Shown: positions 19,304 through 28,489, numbered from the stretch's first letter. The stretch is DNA of 64,000 nt from Pontiellaceae bacterium B1224 (GCA_029432815.1 JAROBA010000014.1:56794-120793); one strand, 5' to 3'. Made by a program: numbers and translations. Notes: generated from the letters alone by a model not told the origin.

Positions 19304-19337
19304 CGTCGTTTCGAACCGAAGCGGCGCATTTTTTTTT
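19304..19337 (+). terminator. rho-independent terminator after the PEP-CTERM gene
   Basis: CGTCGTTTCG, loop AAC, CGAAGCGGCG pairs over ten positions with two G-T pairs, followed by CATTTTTTTTT. Confidence 0.85.
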
Positions 19338-19384
19338 ATATATGGAAGACGCTCCAAAATGGAGATCTAAGAAGGAAGCATACG

Positions 19385-21181
19385 ATGAAGAATATGGTGT
19401 TAGGTTTGCTCGGTACGCTGCTGGTTGGAAGTGTGTACGCTGAAAATATGGATGAGATGTGGGGCGAAACCACCGTTAAGCTGCGCGCTGAAAATGCGGA
19501 GCGGGGCGAACTGTTCGACGAAGGAAACTATGCCATGTTTATCCACTGGGGGCTTTATTCCCAGTTAGCCAACCAGTATGAGGGCAAGACCTATTACGGC
19601 ATCGGCGAGTGGATTATGAATCCTCGCGTGGCCGATATTCCCGTCGAGGAATACAGGTCGCAGGCCGGAACCTTCAATCCAACAGAATTCGATGCCAAGG
19701 CCATTGCTCAGCTGGCGAAGGATGCCGGCATGAAATACATCGTCATTACCGCCAAACATCATGAAGGGTTTGCGATGTACGACTCCAAGGCCTGCGATTT
19801 TAATATTGTTGATTCCACTCCCTGGAAAAAGGATCCGATGAAGGAGTTGGCCGCGGCCTGCCGGGAGGCGGGGCTGGGCTTTGGGTTCTATTATTCCCAC
19901 AGTCAGGACTGGACCTTTCCCGGAGGACGAAACGGGCCTGAACTTGATGAAAACGGGAATCCCGCCTCCTTCGATGATTACTTTTATAAAAAGTGCCTGC
20001 CGCAGGTCGAGGAGCTCTGTACCGAGTATGGCCCGATTGAGCTGATCTGGTTCGACACACCGGGCGGTATGGAGAAAAAATATGTGCAGCAGCTGGTGGA
20101 TGTCGTGCGCAAGAACCAGCCTAAGGCGCTCGTCTCTGGGCGTGCCGGGCACAATCTGGGCGACTATCAAACCCTGGGCGATATGGAAGTGCCGCATAAA
20201 AATGTCAAAGGAATGTGGGAGAGTGTGGACACCACCAACGATTCGTGGGCCTATGCCTGGTACGACCAGAACTGGAAAACACCGAAAGAAATCCTGCATC
20301 GCTTGATTGCCTGCGTCGGCCGAGGCGGCACCTACATGCTCAATATCGGCCCAGACGGAAAAGGCGCTGTGCCGGAGCGTGCCGTCCGTTCGCTGAGCGA
20401 AGCCGGGGAGTGGATCCACCGCTATCCGCAGGTGGTCTACGGCACGGATGCCTCCCCGTGGGGACACGCCATGCCGTGGGGTGATGTCACCGTTAAGGGA
20501 ACCCGTTTGTTTCTGTCTGTTTTTGACTGGCCGGAGTCCGGTAAGCTGTTTCTGCCGGGCCTGGAAACCGAAATTAAATCCGTGCGCCTGCTGAACGGAA
20601 GCGCGTCACAAGCGGTTGCATATACGGTTTCCAATGGTTGGAACATTTTCGAACTTCCGCCCCGTGCACCGGAAAAGCTGGTATCTGTCGTTGAAGTGGA
20701 GCTGGCCGACGCTCCGGAAGTGGGTTCGGCTTTTGGAATCGATCCCAATGAAGGGACCGAAATTTTTGCGGATTTCGCCGAGGTCGATGGTGCGGAAATT
20801 GTGAAAGATCGTTGGATGGAAAAGTTTGGCGAATGGATCTGCGTATATCCGGCCACCACCTGGCAACCCGGCGGTAAAGCAGTTTGGGAAGTCGATGTGC
20901 TGGTGCCGGGCGATTATGACGTTTCGCTCACCTACACCGGCGAAGGCCGTCTGGTCTGGGGCGTCGATGTGATTGGCGGCGAGCACATACAGAATCAGCA
21001 GAATGCTTCGCACAACTATCAGGAGTTTCCCATGGGCTGGCTCAATTTTCCAACCCCTGGAAAATATAAAGTGGCGGTCTCCTGTCTTGAGGGAAATATC
21101 GAAACCGCCGAATTGAAATCTATCCGACTTATTCCGCTTGAGAAGTTTGAAAGCACACCGCAACAGACCGCCCGGAACTGA
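19385..21181 (+). CDS. GH29 alpha-L-fucosidase, secreted
   Basis: A 598-residue protein with a signal peptide (cleavage near VYAE, residue 19) and an AAGGAA ribosome site. GH29 landmarks: 'YAMFIHWGLYS' at about 49, 'GMKYIVITAKHHEGFAM' at about 115, and the nucleophile Asp224 in 'LIWFDTP'. A C-terminal beta-sandwich follows, and a last domain (about 450-580, 'WVxxYPATTW', 'GDYDVSLTYTGEG') resembles a CBM-like sandwich. The family retains configuration while removing terminal alpha-L-fucose. It is one of five GH29 paralogues in the window and the only one outside the 45-64 kb block. It holds two exact copies of the 15-bp palindrome (20629 and 21048), in different reading frames. Confidence 0.93.
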   Translation: MKNMVLGLLGTLLVGSVYAENMDEMWGETTVKLRAENAERGELFDEGNYAMFIHWGLYSQLANQYEGKTYYGIGEWIMNPRVADIPVEEYRSQAGTFNPTEFDAKAIAQLAKDAGMKYIVITAKHHEGFAMYDSKACDFNIVDSTPWKKDPMKELAAACREAGLGFGFYYSHSQDWTFPGGRNGPELDENGNPASFDDYFYKKCLPQVEELCTEYGPIELIWFDTPGGMEKKYVQQLVDVVRKNQPKALVSGRAGHNLGDYQTLGDMEVPHKNVKGMWESVDTTNDSWAYAWYDQNWKTPKEILHRLIACVGRGGTYMLNIGPDGKGAVPERAVRSLSEAGEWIHRYPQVVYGTDASPWGHAMPWGDVTVKGTRLFLSVFDWPESGKLFLPGLETEIKSVRLLNGSASQAVAYTVSNGWNIFELPPRAPEKLVSVVEVELADAPEVGSAFGIDPNEGTEIFADFAEVDGAEIVKDRWMEKFGEWICVYPATTWQPGGKAVWEVDVLVPGDYDVSLTYTGEGRLVWGVDVIGGEHIQNQQNASHNYQEFPMGWLNFPTPGKYKVAVSCLEGNIETAELKSIRLIPLEKFESTPQQTARN

Positions 21182-21213
21182 GCCAACGCGTGTTTCCGAA
21201 TAAAAAACGAAAA

Positions 21214-21258
21214 ATCACTACTTATGGGGATGTCCAATGACGAAAAAATCGCTACATT
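21214..21258 (+). promoter_or_regulatory. promoter with ATCCC/GGGAT operator (site G)
   Basis: ATCAC-N8-GGGAT (21214-21231) matches nine of ten half-site bases. TACATT (21253-21258) lies exactly 21 bp downstream. The gene start is about 100 bp further. Confidence 0.55.
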
Positions 21259-21356
21259 ACTTAACTAAATCGAGAAACAGTCTGCCGATTTTATTCATGA
21301 ACAGGGTAGATGGGAACTACGTGTAACGAATTAAGGGAAAGAAAAAAGGGCTTCAA

Positions 21357-22673
21357 ATGGCGAAAAGTGGAAAAAAAGGATTTGCTGCAAAACATGCTAA
21401 ATCGAGTGCAATGCTTGTCAGTATAGGCATACACGCAGTACTAATTATTGTGGCCCTTTCATTCGTGGCCGTCACGGTGATCACCAAAGAGGACCAGGTT
21501 TTTGAGGCCAAACCGGTGAACCGTCCGAAAATGCAACGCAGGAAACTGCAGGCTCCGATAAATATAGAGAAGAAAAGAACTCAGAAGCCTAAGCTGCGCA
21601 AACGTATTGTGGTACAGCCAAAACTGAATAAGACGATGCCGGATATCAAGATGCCCGAAATGACCGGGGTCAAAGGCGGCATAGGGGCGGCAGGCGATGG
21701 AATGGGCGGTTCCGGCGGAGTCGGTTTTTCCATGCCGGAAATGAATCTGTTTGGTGTTAAGAGCCGGGGCGAGAAAGTTTTCATCATTCTGGATTCATCC
21801 GCGTATATGATGCAGGACAATATGGGCGGTATTGCTGCCTACAGCATCATTAAGTCGGAGCTGATCCGCATTCTGGAAGGACTAAATCCGACCGTGTTGT
21901 TCAATGTTGCGGTGTATGGAGGTGGTGAAGAAACGCTGTTTCCTGAGATGGTTTCGGCATCATCGGCGAATGTGGCCAAAGCGGATGCCTGGCTCAAGCC
22001 GCTGAATGCGGTGAAAGAGGATGCAGGGTCAACGAAATATGGTCCCAAAACACTTGGTTCCGGAGGAAGCCGCATCACTGGAAGTTATACCATAGAGCCA
22101 CTTAAAAATACGCCGGGTGGCTGGGCAAAGCCAACACTCATGGCGATGCAGTCACAGGCGGATGTTGTTTTTCTTCTGACCTGCCGATGGGGGAATGAGC
22201 TTCGCTACAAGACCGGCACCAAAGAACGGAACTGGGATGAGGATGATCAGAAGAAGTACAGAGAAAACGTGGCAAAGGCCCGGGCGCTCTTCAAAAAGGA
22301 AAATGAACGCCGGGCAGCCAAGGGAGAAGCTCCTCGGGTGATTGCTCGCGGGGACCGGGGATTGGTGAATGCATACGTTCCCGGGGCACGCCTTCCTCCC
22401 GGCGGCACCACCTATGCCAATTACTCACCGGAAATGATGGTCGAAGCTTTTAAAAATCTACAAAGTAAATCGAAGGCCACCTCGGCCGTGAAAAGCGGGG
22501 TTGGCAATAAGGTAAAATACACCATCAATGTGATTCATTTTGTGCCGGAGGGAAGCCCTTCTGCGAAGGATCCTAAATTAAGCAAACTTGCCAGCGAAAC
22601 CCGCGGGGAATATATGAAAATCAGAGGCCTGTCTGCCATTCAAAGCTATGTCTCCTCCGATGCTTCTGAGTAG
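21357..22673 (+). CDS. TonB-like N-terminal anchor with VWA-like periplasmic domain
   Basis: A 438-residue protein. A short basic N-terminus is followed by one membrane helix (about residues 20-42, 'MLVSIGIHAVLIIVALSFVA') and a Lys/Pro-rich stretch (about 50-105), an arrangement like TonB or energizer proteins. A Gly-rich linker leads to a VWA-like domain from about 135: 'KVFIILDSSAYMMQ' resembles strand 1 and the MIDAS loop, but the DxSxS motif is incomplete. The C-terminal strand 'YTINVIHFVPEG' and helix 'KLASETRGEYMKIRG' fit such a fold. Similar proteins in PVC genomes have no established function. It is the first gene after site G and is followed 21 bp later by the gene at 22695, so the two probably form an operon. 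Confidence 0.65.
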   Translation: MAKSGKKGFAAKHAKSSAMLVSIGIHAVLIIVALSFVAVTVITKEDQVFEAKPVNRPKMQRRKLQAPINIEKKRTQKPKLRKRIVVQPKLNKTMPDIKMPEMTGVKGGIGAAGDGMGGSGGVGFSMPEMNLFGVKSRGEKVFIILDSSAYMMQDNMGGIAAYSIIKSELIRILEGLNPTVLFNVAVYGGGEETLFPEMVSASSANVAKADAWLKPLNAVKEDAGSTKYGPKTLGSGGSRITGSYTIEPLKNTPGGWAKPTLMAMQSQADVVFLLTCRWGNELRYKTGTKERNWDEDDQKKYRENVAKARALFKKENERRAAKGEAPRVIARGDRGLVNAYVPGARLPPGGTTYANYSPEMMVEAFKNLQSKSKATSAVKSGVGNKVKYTINVIHFVPEGSPSAKDPKLSKLASETRGEYMKIRGLSAIQSYVSSDASE

Positions 22674-22694
22674 CGGACATTGCCACATAGTTCG

Positions 22695-25457
22695 ATGAGA
22701 AGCCTGGTCATCCTGGTAGGATTTTTGGCATTGATCCCTGCATTAAGTCAGGGCACTTCCAATGATATTCTATTGGTTCATGCCGCAACGACGGAGCTCG
22801 GAGAGACCGGCTATCGTTACAGCTCAGATGTCACGGTTGATTATATCGCCGAATTTTTATGGGGGCTTCTGGACGCGACGGATGGCTTTGCTGATGCTCA
22901 AGTCGATTTCGAAAGTGAAGCTAATGCGCACTCACTGGCGGATATTTATTACGACCCGGAACACGCAGATCTCAAAGCAACGATCGGTTCGGGTTATCAG
23001 TATGTGATCCTGCTTGAGTCCGAGCAGGGTTCGGCCTATCCCGAGATGATGTATGAAGGGTGCAGGCAGTTGTCGCAAACGGTTCTCGATGCAGGCGGCA
23101 CGCCCCTGTTAATGATGAATTATTCCGACCATGTGGACACCGAGCTGTATGGCGAATATACCTATCGGGCGGCCAATGGCTGTGGGGTGGAGGTTGTTCC
23201 CGCCGGATATGCGATGGAGCTGGCCGGGTTGCAGGGGAAGCAGGTCGCTGAGGCCAGAGCAAAACAGGCGTGGCTTTCCGCCTGTGCCATCTATGCCAAA
23301 ATCACCGGATTGGATCCCGCTGGGACAGGCTACGCACCGAGCTATACGCATCAGGATTGGTCTAATGATTACTACAAAATGTATCTGTCAGGTACCGATA
23401 TAACTACGCTTAGGCATTATGCGGTCGATGCCGTTGAAACGCATTCGACCAACGAACACTATAAGACCAGCTATGAACTCGATGGTTCCGTCGTGTATCG
23501 CACCATGGATGTTTCCGGTACGCCATTTAACGATGTGATTCGATATTTCTACAAAGGGACGAGTACGCACGATTTTACCGCAGAAAGGCTGAATGTCATC
23601 ATTACCAACAATATGCTGACGGCAGCGGAAACCAAGATCGGTAAACTCAATTATGATACCCGTGATTGGACGACCAATGATCTTGCGAATAGAGCTGCTA
23701 CGTTTGCTACATATGCAGATGAGGGGCTGTTCCTATATGTGGGCGGGACGGATGAAGGCGCAAACGCGCAAGACATCATTGATTTAAATCAGGCTAATCT
23801 GGTTCCGATGGTGTTCGACTGGATCAAGGGGTTTGATGGCTATACCGGAACGGCATCCACAACCGCTGCCTTGAATAATCAGGATTGCGCCGACTTGTGG
23901 GACCACTATCACAAGCGGGGTTGGAAGACGATTCCTCTGACCGTTGGGTTGGGGCGGTTGAATGAAAAAATTCAAAACCTGGCTGCTTCTGATGATGATT
24001 TGCATCTCTCGGATCCGATGGTCTACATGAATGCCTCCATGATGCTGGCCTCTTCTCTCGGGACTCAGCTTTCAATCCCGGACACCTTGCCGATACGAAG
24101 AGGGTCCTGGACGCATGCGCAACTGACGACCGCGATTGAAACCGGCCACGATCTGGTCAAAGAGCTTGCCTTCATGTCTGAAACTTCTGCCTTTGTCCCT
24201 GACAGTGATTTGTCGATTTTGACCGATGAATTGCCGGGTATTGAAATTAACCGGCCCTACAGCCAGCAACTCTCTGCCACAGGAGGAGTTGGTAGCTATA
24301 CCTGGGAGTTGGCCTCCAGCGCAGGGCTTCCTACCGGGCTTACTTTGTCGAGCAGCGGTGTTCTCTCAGGAACCGTGTCGGACGGTTTCGGAACCTTGGG
24401 GGTAGCCTTTAAAGTGACGGATGGTGAAGACGCTTTCAGAAAAGCGGGGTTCAAACTCCGCAGCGATCTCCCGATCGGGGACATCACTTCGGGCACCGAT
24501 ATTCTGGCTGCTACGGCTAATAACTATGGCACCGACGCGATCGCGACGATATATTCTGACGTTCTGACCGCCCCCGATGAGTTGGCAACCTTCCGGATCG
24601 CGATCGATGTGGATCCCATGGCGGGAACATCCATCACAAGTGCGGGCGGTTTATGGGGCATAAATTCCGGCGAGGCGGCCAGTGGATGGTGGAACACATT
24701 TGATGGAAGTTTAACGCAGTCCGTCGATTCGGTTGCGAACATTCATATTGTCGATTTCAACGCCAACGGCGGGAATCTTACTGTTGATGATTTTTCAGAT
24801 CTCTCGTTCCAGTCTATAACTGTTCATAATGCGCATAATGCATCCGACCGAGTCAAGGTGGTCGCGGGCGACGTTGCCAATGCCGCAGGGGGGCTGAAGA
24901 TGGCTGCCTCTCCCGAAACGATCGATCTTCAAGCGCTTGCGGGATCAGATTCGGTAGCCAGCTTCACCCTTGCGAACGGCAATGTGGGGAATAGCAAGGA
25001 TCGCTGGAACATTGGTAGTATTCATGTCAGTTATACAATCACCATGCCCGCCGCCGATGAATTTTCTGCATGGGCGTCTCGCTTCAGTCTGACGGGCAAC
25101 GATGCCTTGCGCGATGCCGATAGCATCGATCAGGACGGCTACGACAACTTGGCAGAATTTGCGTTGGGCATGAACCCGACTAACTCGGATGCCGGATCCA
25201 TGGAATCCGTCGGCACTAGGGTCGAGGGCGGCACAAACTGGTTCGAGTATGTCCATAGCCGTCGAACGGACTATGCCGGGCTGGGACTGAGCTATCTGCT
25301 GATTGACTCCACCAATTTAGTGGAATCCATCGCTGCCACCAATGCACAGGACCAAATTCTCGTCGGGCCGACTGCCGCAGGCTTTGAGCCGGTTACGAAT
25401 CGGTATGTCGCAGAAGGTCCGGCAAAGTTCTTCCAGCTCATGATCCGGCAGGACTGA
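22695..25457 (+). CDS. large secreted SGNH-like protein with shared beta module
   Basis: A 920-residue protein. ATG 22695 begins a signal peptide (MRSLVILVGFLALIPALSQG) and sits 21 bp after the preceding stop, suggesting translational coupling; an upstream TTG is possible. The N-terminal half (about 25-510) opens 'NDILLVHAATTELGETGYRYS' and looks like an SGNH/GDSL-type alpha/beta domain, but catalytic residues could not be assigned. A He_PIG domain (about 520-600) precedes the beta-rich module (about 605-780) and the EF-hand-like tail 'DQDGYDNLAEFALGMNPTNSD'. From the module to the C-terminus it is closely similar to the gene at 12822, evidence for a recent intragenomic duplication. Decayed gene fragments follow immediately. 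Confidence 0.7.
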   Translation: MRSLVILVGFLALIPALSQGTSNDILLVHAATTELGETGYRYSSDVTVDYIAEFLWGLLDATDGFADAQVDFESEANAHSLADIYYDPEHADLKATIGSGYQYVILLESEQGSAYPEMMYEGCRQLSQTVLDAGGTPLLMMNYSDHVDTELYGEYTYRAANGCGVEVVPAGYAMELAGLQGKQVAEARAKQAWLSACAIYAKITGLDPAGTGYAPSYTHQDWSNDYYKMYLSGTDITTLRHYAVDAVETHSTNEHYKTSYELDGSVVYRTMDVSGTPFNDVIRYFYKGTSTHDFTAERLNVIITNNMLTAAETKIGKLNYDTRDWTTNDLANRAATFATYADEGLFLYVGGTDEGANAQDIIDLNQANLVPMVFDWIKGFDGYTGTASTTAALNNQDCADLWDHYHKRGWKTIPLTVGLGRLNEKIQNLAASDDDLHLSDPMVYMNASMMLASSLGTQLSIPDTLPIRRGSWTHAQLTTAIETGHDLVKELAFMSETSAFVPDSDLSILTDELPGIEINRPYSQQLSATGGVGSYTWELASSAGLPTGLTLSSSGVLSGTVSDGFGTLGVAFKVTDGEDAFRKAGFKLRSDLPIGDITSGTDILAATANNYGTDAIATIYSDVLTAPDELATFRIAIDVDPMAGTSITSAGGLWGINSGEAASGWWNTFDGSLTQSVDSVANIHIVDFNANGGNLTVDDFSDLSFQSITVHNAHNASDRVKVVAGDVANAAGGLKMAASPETIDLQALAGSDSVASFTLANGNVGNSKDRWNIGSIHVSYTITMPAADEFSAWASRFSLTGNDALRDADSIDQDGYDNLAEFALGMNPTNSDAGSMESVGTRVEGGTNWFEYVHSRRTDYAGLGLSYLLIDSTNLVESIAATNAQDQILVGPTAAGFEPVTNRYVAEGPAKFFQLMIRQD

Positions 25458-25574
25458 GGGAGCCGTGTTTTCCAATGATTGGAATCAGCTCTTGCAGACA
25501 TTGGAAGTAATGTTTCCATAACGAATATTGTTTCTGAGGGTTCGTTGTTCTACCGTATTCAACTCGAAAAATAG
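25458..25574 (+). pseudogene. C-terminal remnant of a secreted protein (FYRI-type tail), frameshifted
   Basis: Directly after the 22695 stop, one frame reads AVFSNDWNQLLQ and another continues LADIGSNVSITNIVSEGSLF then YRIQLEK and TAG (25572-25574). Together they match the C-terminal 'W..L.D......FYRI' domain typical of secreted PVC proteins, broken by a frameshift and lacking a start. The exact 15-bp palindrome at 25470-25484 lies inside it. It is a decayed gene end, not an expressed gene. Confidence 0.6.
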
Positions 25575-25595
25575 ACCAGTCAATTGGAGGTTTAG

Positions 25596-25895
25596 TTCTA
25601 TGTTGACTTTGATCCGGCAACCGACTCGTCATCCATCATCCGGACCTGTGAAGCTCCCGAAAACGGGCTGTATACGCTGGAATTCCGCTATGCACTTGAG
25701 AACGGTCAATATCCGGTGGCCGTGCATGTGAATGACGCCGTGCAGAGCGATATCATTTTCTGGAGTACCTCCGGGAATTCAGTCTGGGCCTGGGACCGAA
25801 TAACGGTGCATTTGAACAAAGGCAAAAACCAAATCAAGCTATCGGCAAACCAGCCGCTCGCGCGATTGGATCACCTGAATGTGATTCGGCGGTAG
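25596..25895 (+). pseudogene. orphan CBM6/35-like carbohydrate-binding module remnant
   Basis: The frame from 25596 to TAG 25893-25895 is open for 99 codons, has an in-frame stop immediately upstream (25593) and no usable start. It encodes a recognisable CBM6/CBM35-like sandwich: '[11 protein letters not shown]', '[11 protein letters not shown]', '[19 protein letters not shown]' and '[11 protein letters not shown]'. Such modules normally end a secreted glycosidase. This is best explained as the end of a deleted enzyme gene. The ATG at 25600 lies in another frame and does not rescue it. Confidence 0.65.
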
Positions 25896-26028
25896 ATAGC
25901 AGAAGTGATTTTTGAATTTTTCCAATGTCTGGAAATATTCCGTTATACGTTCCAAGCCTGTCTGCGACGGTTCGACTATGAAGAAATAAGGGCAGGTTGG
26001 AAGAGCGGTTCTTCTTCACCGATGTGGG
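25896..26028. other. intergenic gap with exact palindrome copy
   Basis: Holds TTCCAATGTCTGGAA at 25920-25934, between the CBM remnant and the convergent TPR gene. No clear terminator is visible. Confidence 0.6.
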
Positions 26029-27363
26029 CTAAAACTGTAGGTTCCGGATTGCGGCGATGTATTCCTGAATGGCGGGCTGCGGGTCGAGCCGGTTGGCGCG
26101 TTCGAGGGTGGTGATGGCTTCGTCGTATAAACCGAGTTCCACCTGCACCTGACCCAATTGAAGCAGAGCGCTGAGCTGAACGGCGGGAACGAGGGCGGCC
26201 TGCTCTAACATCAGCGCCGCTTCCGCTGGACGTTTTGTGATTCGATACGCTTTGGCCAGCATCAGTAGGGCATCGGCATCCATCGGATCGGCCTGTGTGA
26301 TTTTTTCCAGGGATTGGATGGCGGATTCGGTTTGGCCCTTTTCTAGCGAAAGGAAGGCCTGCGCGCGGATTAATCTAGGCGATTCAAATTCTGATGCCGC
26401 TTGCAGCACGTCGATCAGTTGCTGTGCTTCGTTCCAATATTCGCGGGCGAGCAGCGGATCGAGCGCGTCATAAAGGAATTCGATTTCATCGGCATTTTGG
26501 GCCGCATCCAGAAAACAATCGACGGCTAATTTGGGGAGTCCGATTTGCAGATAAAGATGACCCAGAGCCATGAGAGAATCGACGGAAGCCGGTGCGGATC
26601 GCCGGACAAATTCCAGATCGACAATGGCCTTATCATAATCGCCGAGCATCATCCACGCATCGGCCCGGGCCTGCACATACGCAAGCGTCTCCGGGTTCTC
26701 AATCATCAATTCATTAAAGGTGTTAATGGCGGGTCCAGCTTGTCCCAAAGCCAGCAGCGCAAAGGCTTCGCCTTGTTTCCACTGCACCTGTTCGGGATCG
26801 ATCAGCTGTGCCTGCCGATAGGCCTGCAGGGCGGAACGATGCCTTCCGGCTTCGGTGTGGCACCAGGCCAATAAACCAAAGGTTAAGCCGTCGTTGGCCC
26901 CCAGTTCAATACTCCGCGAAAGCAGGGGCAGGGCCTCCGCCGCGCGATCTGCCCGAACCAGCACAAAGGCCAGATTCCGGTAGGCATCGCGATAGGTGGG
27001 GAAAAGATCAATCGCTCGTTCATAGTGCCCGATGGCGTCCTCATTTCGGGCTTCTTCAACCAACAGATTGGCGAGGGAGAATTGAAGCGCGGGGCTGTTT
27101 TTGAGCCAGATACTTTCCTGCAGTTTAATCACGGCTCCTTTGCGATTCTGGTCTTTCATTTTGTCGGCCACCGATCGGAGCACCTCCTGGGCTTCCGGGC
27201 GGATGCGGGGTTCAACGGCGGCATCAATGCCATAGCTGGCGGTGAAGGCGTTTTGGAATTGATCGGTTTTCCAATGGTTGGAAACCGGCCATTTATTTTG
27301 AGCACCCGCTTGAAGAACGAGGAGGAACAAACTGAGCGATACACTGTTTTTTAAATACGACAT
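26029..27363 (-). CDS. TPR-repeat periplasmic protein of the TonB2-type operon
   Basis: A 444-residue protein with a signal peptide (cleavage near LQAGA, residue 21). From about residue 70 to the end it is a run of tetratricopeptide repeats, for example 'ARNEDAIGHYERAIDLFPTY', 'GRHRSALQAYRQAQLIDPEQ' and 'GLYDEAITTLERANRLDPQP'. It is the last gene of a six-gene unit whose order (DUF3450, long ExbB, ExbB, ExbD, TonB, TPR) matches the TonB2/TtpC systems of Vibrio and Alteromonadales. There the TPR protein is thought to stabilise or coordinate the periplasmic part of the complex. The gene contains one exact palindrome copy (27269-27283). Confidence 0.85.
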   Translation of the reverse strand: MSYLKNSVSLSLFLLVLQAGAQNKWPVSNHWKTDQFQNAFTASYGIDAAVEPRIRPEAQEVLRSVADKMKDQNRKGAVIKLQESIWLKNSPALQFSLANLLVEEARNEDAIGHYERAIDLFPTYRDAYRNLAFVLVRADRAAEALPLLSRSIELGANDGLTFGLLAWCHTEAGRHRSALQAYRQAQLIDPEQVQWKQGEAFALLALGQAGPAINTFNELMIENPETLAYVQARADAWMMLGDYDKAIVDLEFVRRSAPASVDSLMALGHLYLQIGLPKLAVDCFLDAAQNADEIEFLYDALDPLLAREYWNEAQQLIDVLQAASEFESPRLIRAQAFLSLEKGQTESAIQSLEKITQADPMDADALLMLAKAYRITKRPAEAALMLEQAALVPAVQLSALLQLGQVQVELGLYDEAITTLERANRLDPQPAIQEYIAAIRNLQF

Positions 27364-27371
27364 GGGCGTCC

Positions 27372-28067
27372 TTAGCGGGAAAGTTTTAATGGCCAGTGAT
27401 AGGTCGCTGTAACGGGTCGGCCTTCTTTTTTCGGCGCAGAAAATCGGGCCCGTTCCGCAAAGCGGCGAGCCATTCGTTCGAGATCGGGGTGGGATGAATC
27501 GGTGAAGCGCAGCACCTCCACGTGGCCGTGGGGATCAATCGAAACTTCCATGACAACCGTGCCGGACTGAATGCCTTGGCGGGCGAGCGCGGCGGGATAG
27601 GAGACCGCCGGCCGATTCAACAGCACCGGCATGGCATCGAGCTCATTCACATCGTAGGACGTTTTTACCGGCGGGGCGGAAAATTCCGGTGCTGAAAAAT
27701 CGGTGGCGACGGGTAGGGAAAAATCGGGTTCCAAGGTTTGGAAGTCGGGTTTGAGCGGGGGTTGGATGCGGGCTTTGATCGGTGGGGCAATGCGCGGTGT
27801 ATCAAGGCTCAATTCGGGCAGTTGAACGGGTTCGGGAGGAGTTGATGGGGGCGGCGCTGAACGAACCGGGGGCTGGACGGGGGCAATTGATTCAACGGTG
27901 CGAATGGTGTTCGCGGGTACGCGGTGATTTTCCTTCCAGCGCAACCAGCCGAGGAAGAGCAGCAAAAGGGCCGTAAGCAGGAGGGCACCGACCACCTGAA
28001 ACCCGAAAGCCGTGAGACGGCCCGGCCAATGCGGGGGGCTGATTTCAGAATGACGGGAGTGCGGCAT
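27372..28067 (-). CDS. tonB: TonB-family energy transducer
   Basis: A 231-residue protein with one N-terminal membrane helix (about 20-43, 'AFGFQVVGALLLTALLLLFL'), a proline-rich periplasmic spacer (about 60-135), and a C-terminal TonB domain of about 85 residues with 'YPAALARQGIQSGTVVMEVS' and 'DPHGHVEVLRFTDSSHPDLE'. It transfers proton-motive energy from the ExbB/ExbD channel to outer-membrane receptors by binding their TonB box. The only receptor in the window is the heme receptor at 37246. It is separated by 2 bp from exbD and 8 bp from the TPR gene. One exact palindrome copy lies at 27729-27743. Confidence 0.92.
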   Translation of the reverse strand: MPHSRHSEISPPHWPGRLTAFGFQVVGALLLTALLLLFLGWLRWKENHRVPANTIRTVESIAPVQPPVRSAPPPSTPPEPVQLPELSLDTPRIAPPIKARIQPPLKPDFQTLEPDFSLPVATDFSAPEFSAPPVKTSYDVNELDAMPVLLNRPAVSYPAALARQGIQSGTVVMEVSIDPHGHVEVLRFTDSSHPDLERMARRFAERARFSAPKKEGRPVTATYHWPLKLSR

Positions 28068-28069
28068 CG

Positions 28070-28483
28070 TTATGGATCCACCGTTGAAACGAATACTTTG
28101 GAGGCTCCGGCACTGCGTGCTTCATCGAGTACGGCAATGGTGCGGTCGGTTGGTGTGCGGCGGTCGGCCTGAATGATCACGGGCATATTGTCGCTTTGCA
28201 GCAAGCGGCGCACCACGGCACGAACGCCGCCGAGCCCGATCTCGCGATGGTTGTAAAAAACAGCGCCGGAGGGATTAATTCCAATCAGGATGCTGTTGCG
28301 TTCAATATCCTCCTGGGTGGCGGCGCGCGGTTTATCAATTTCAACGCCGGTTTCGTCCACAAACACGGTGGTGACGATGAAAAAGATGAGCAGAATGAAA
28401 ACGATATCAATGAGCGGGGAAATATTAATATCGCCATCCGCACAGGAGCTTCGTTCATGAAATCGAGGGAATTTACGGGCCAT
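28070..28483 (-). CDS. exbD: ExbD biopolymer transport protein
   Basis: A 137-residue protein of normal ExbD length. The single membrane helix (about 22-42) contains the conserved 'INISPLIDIVFILLIFFIVTT' segment, with the essential Asp of the proton path in 'LIDIVF'. The periplasmic part ends 'ADRRTPTDRTIAVLDEARSAGASKVFVST', typical of ExbD/TolR. It sits between exbB and tonB with spacings of 6 and 2 bp. Confidence 0.94.
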   Translation of the reverse strand: MARKFPRFHERSSCADGDINISPLIDIVFILLIFFIVTTVFVDETGVEIDKPRAATQEDIERNSILIGINPSGAVFYNHREIGLGGVRAVVRRLLQSDNMPVIIQADRRTPTDRTIAVLDEARSAGASKVFVSTVDP

Positions 28484-28489
28484 GGGTTT

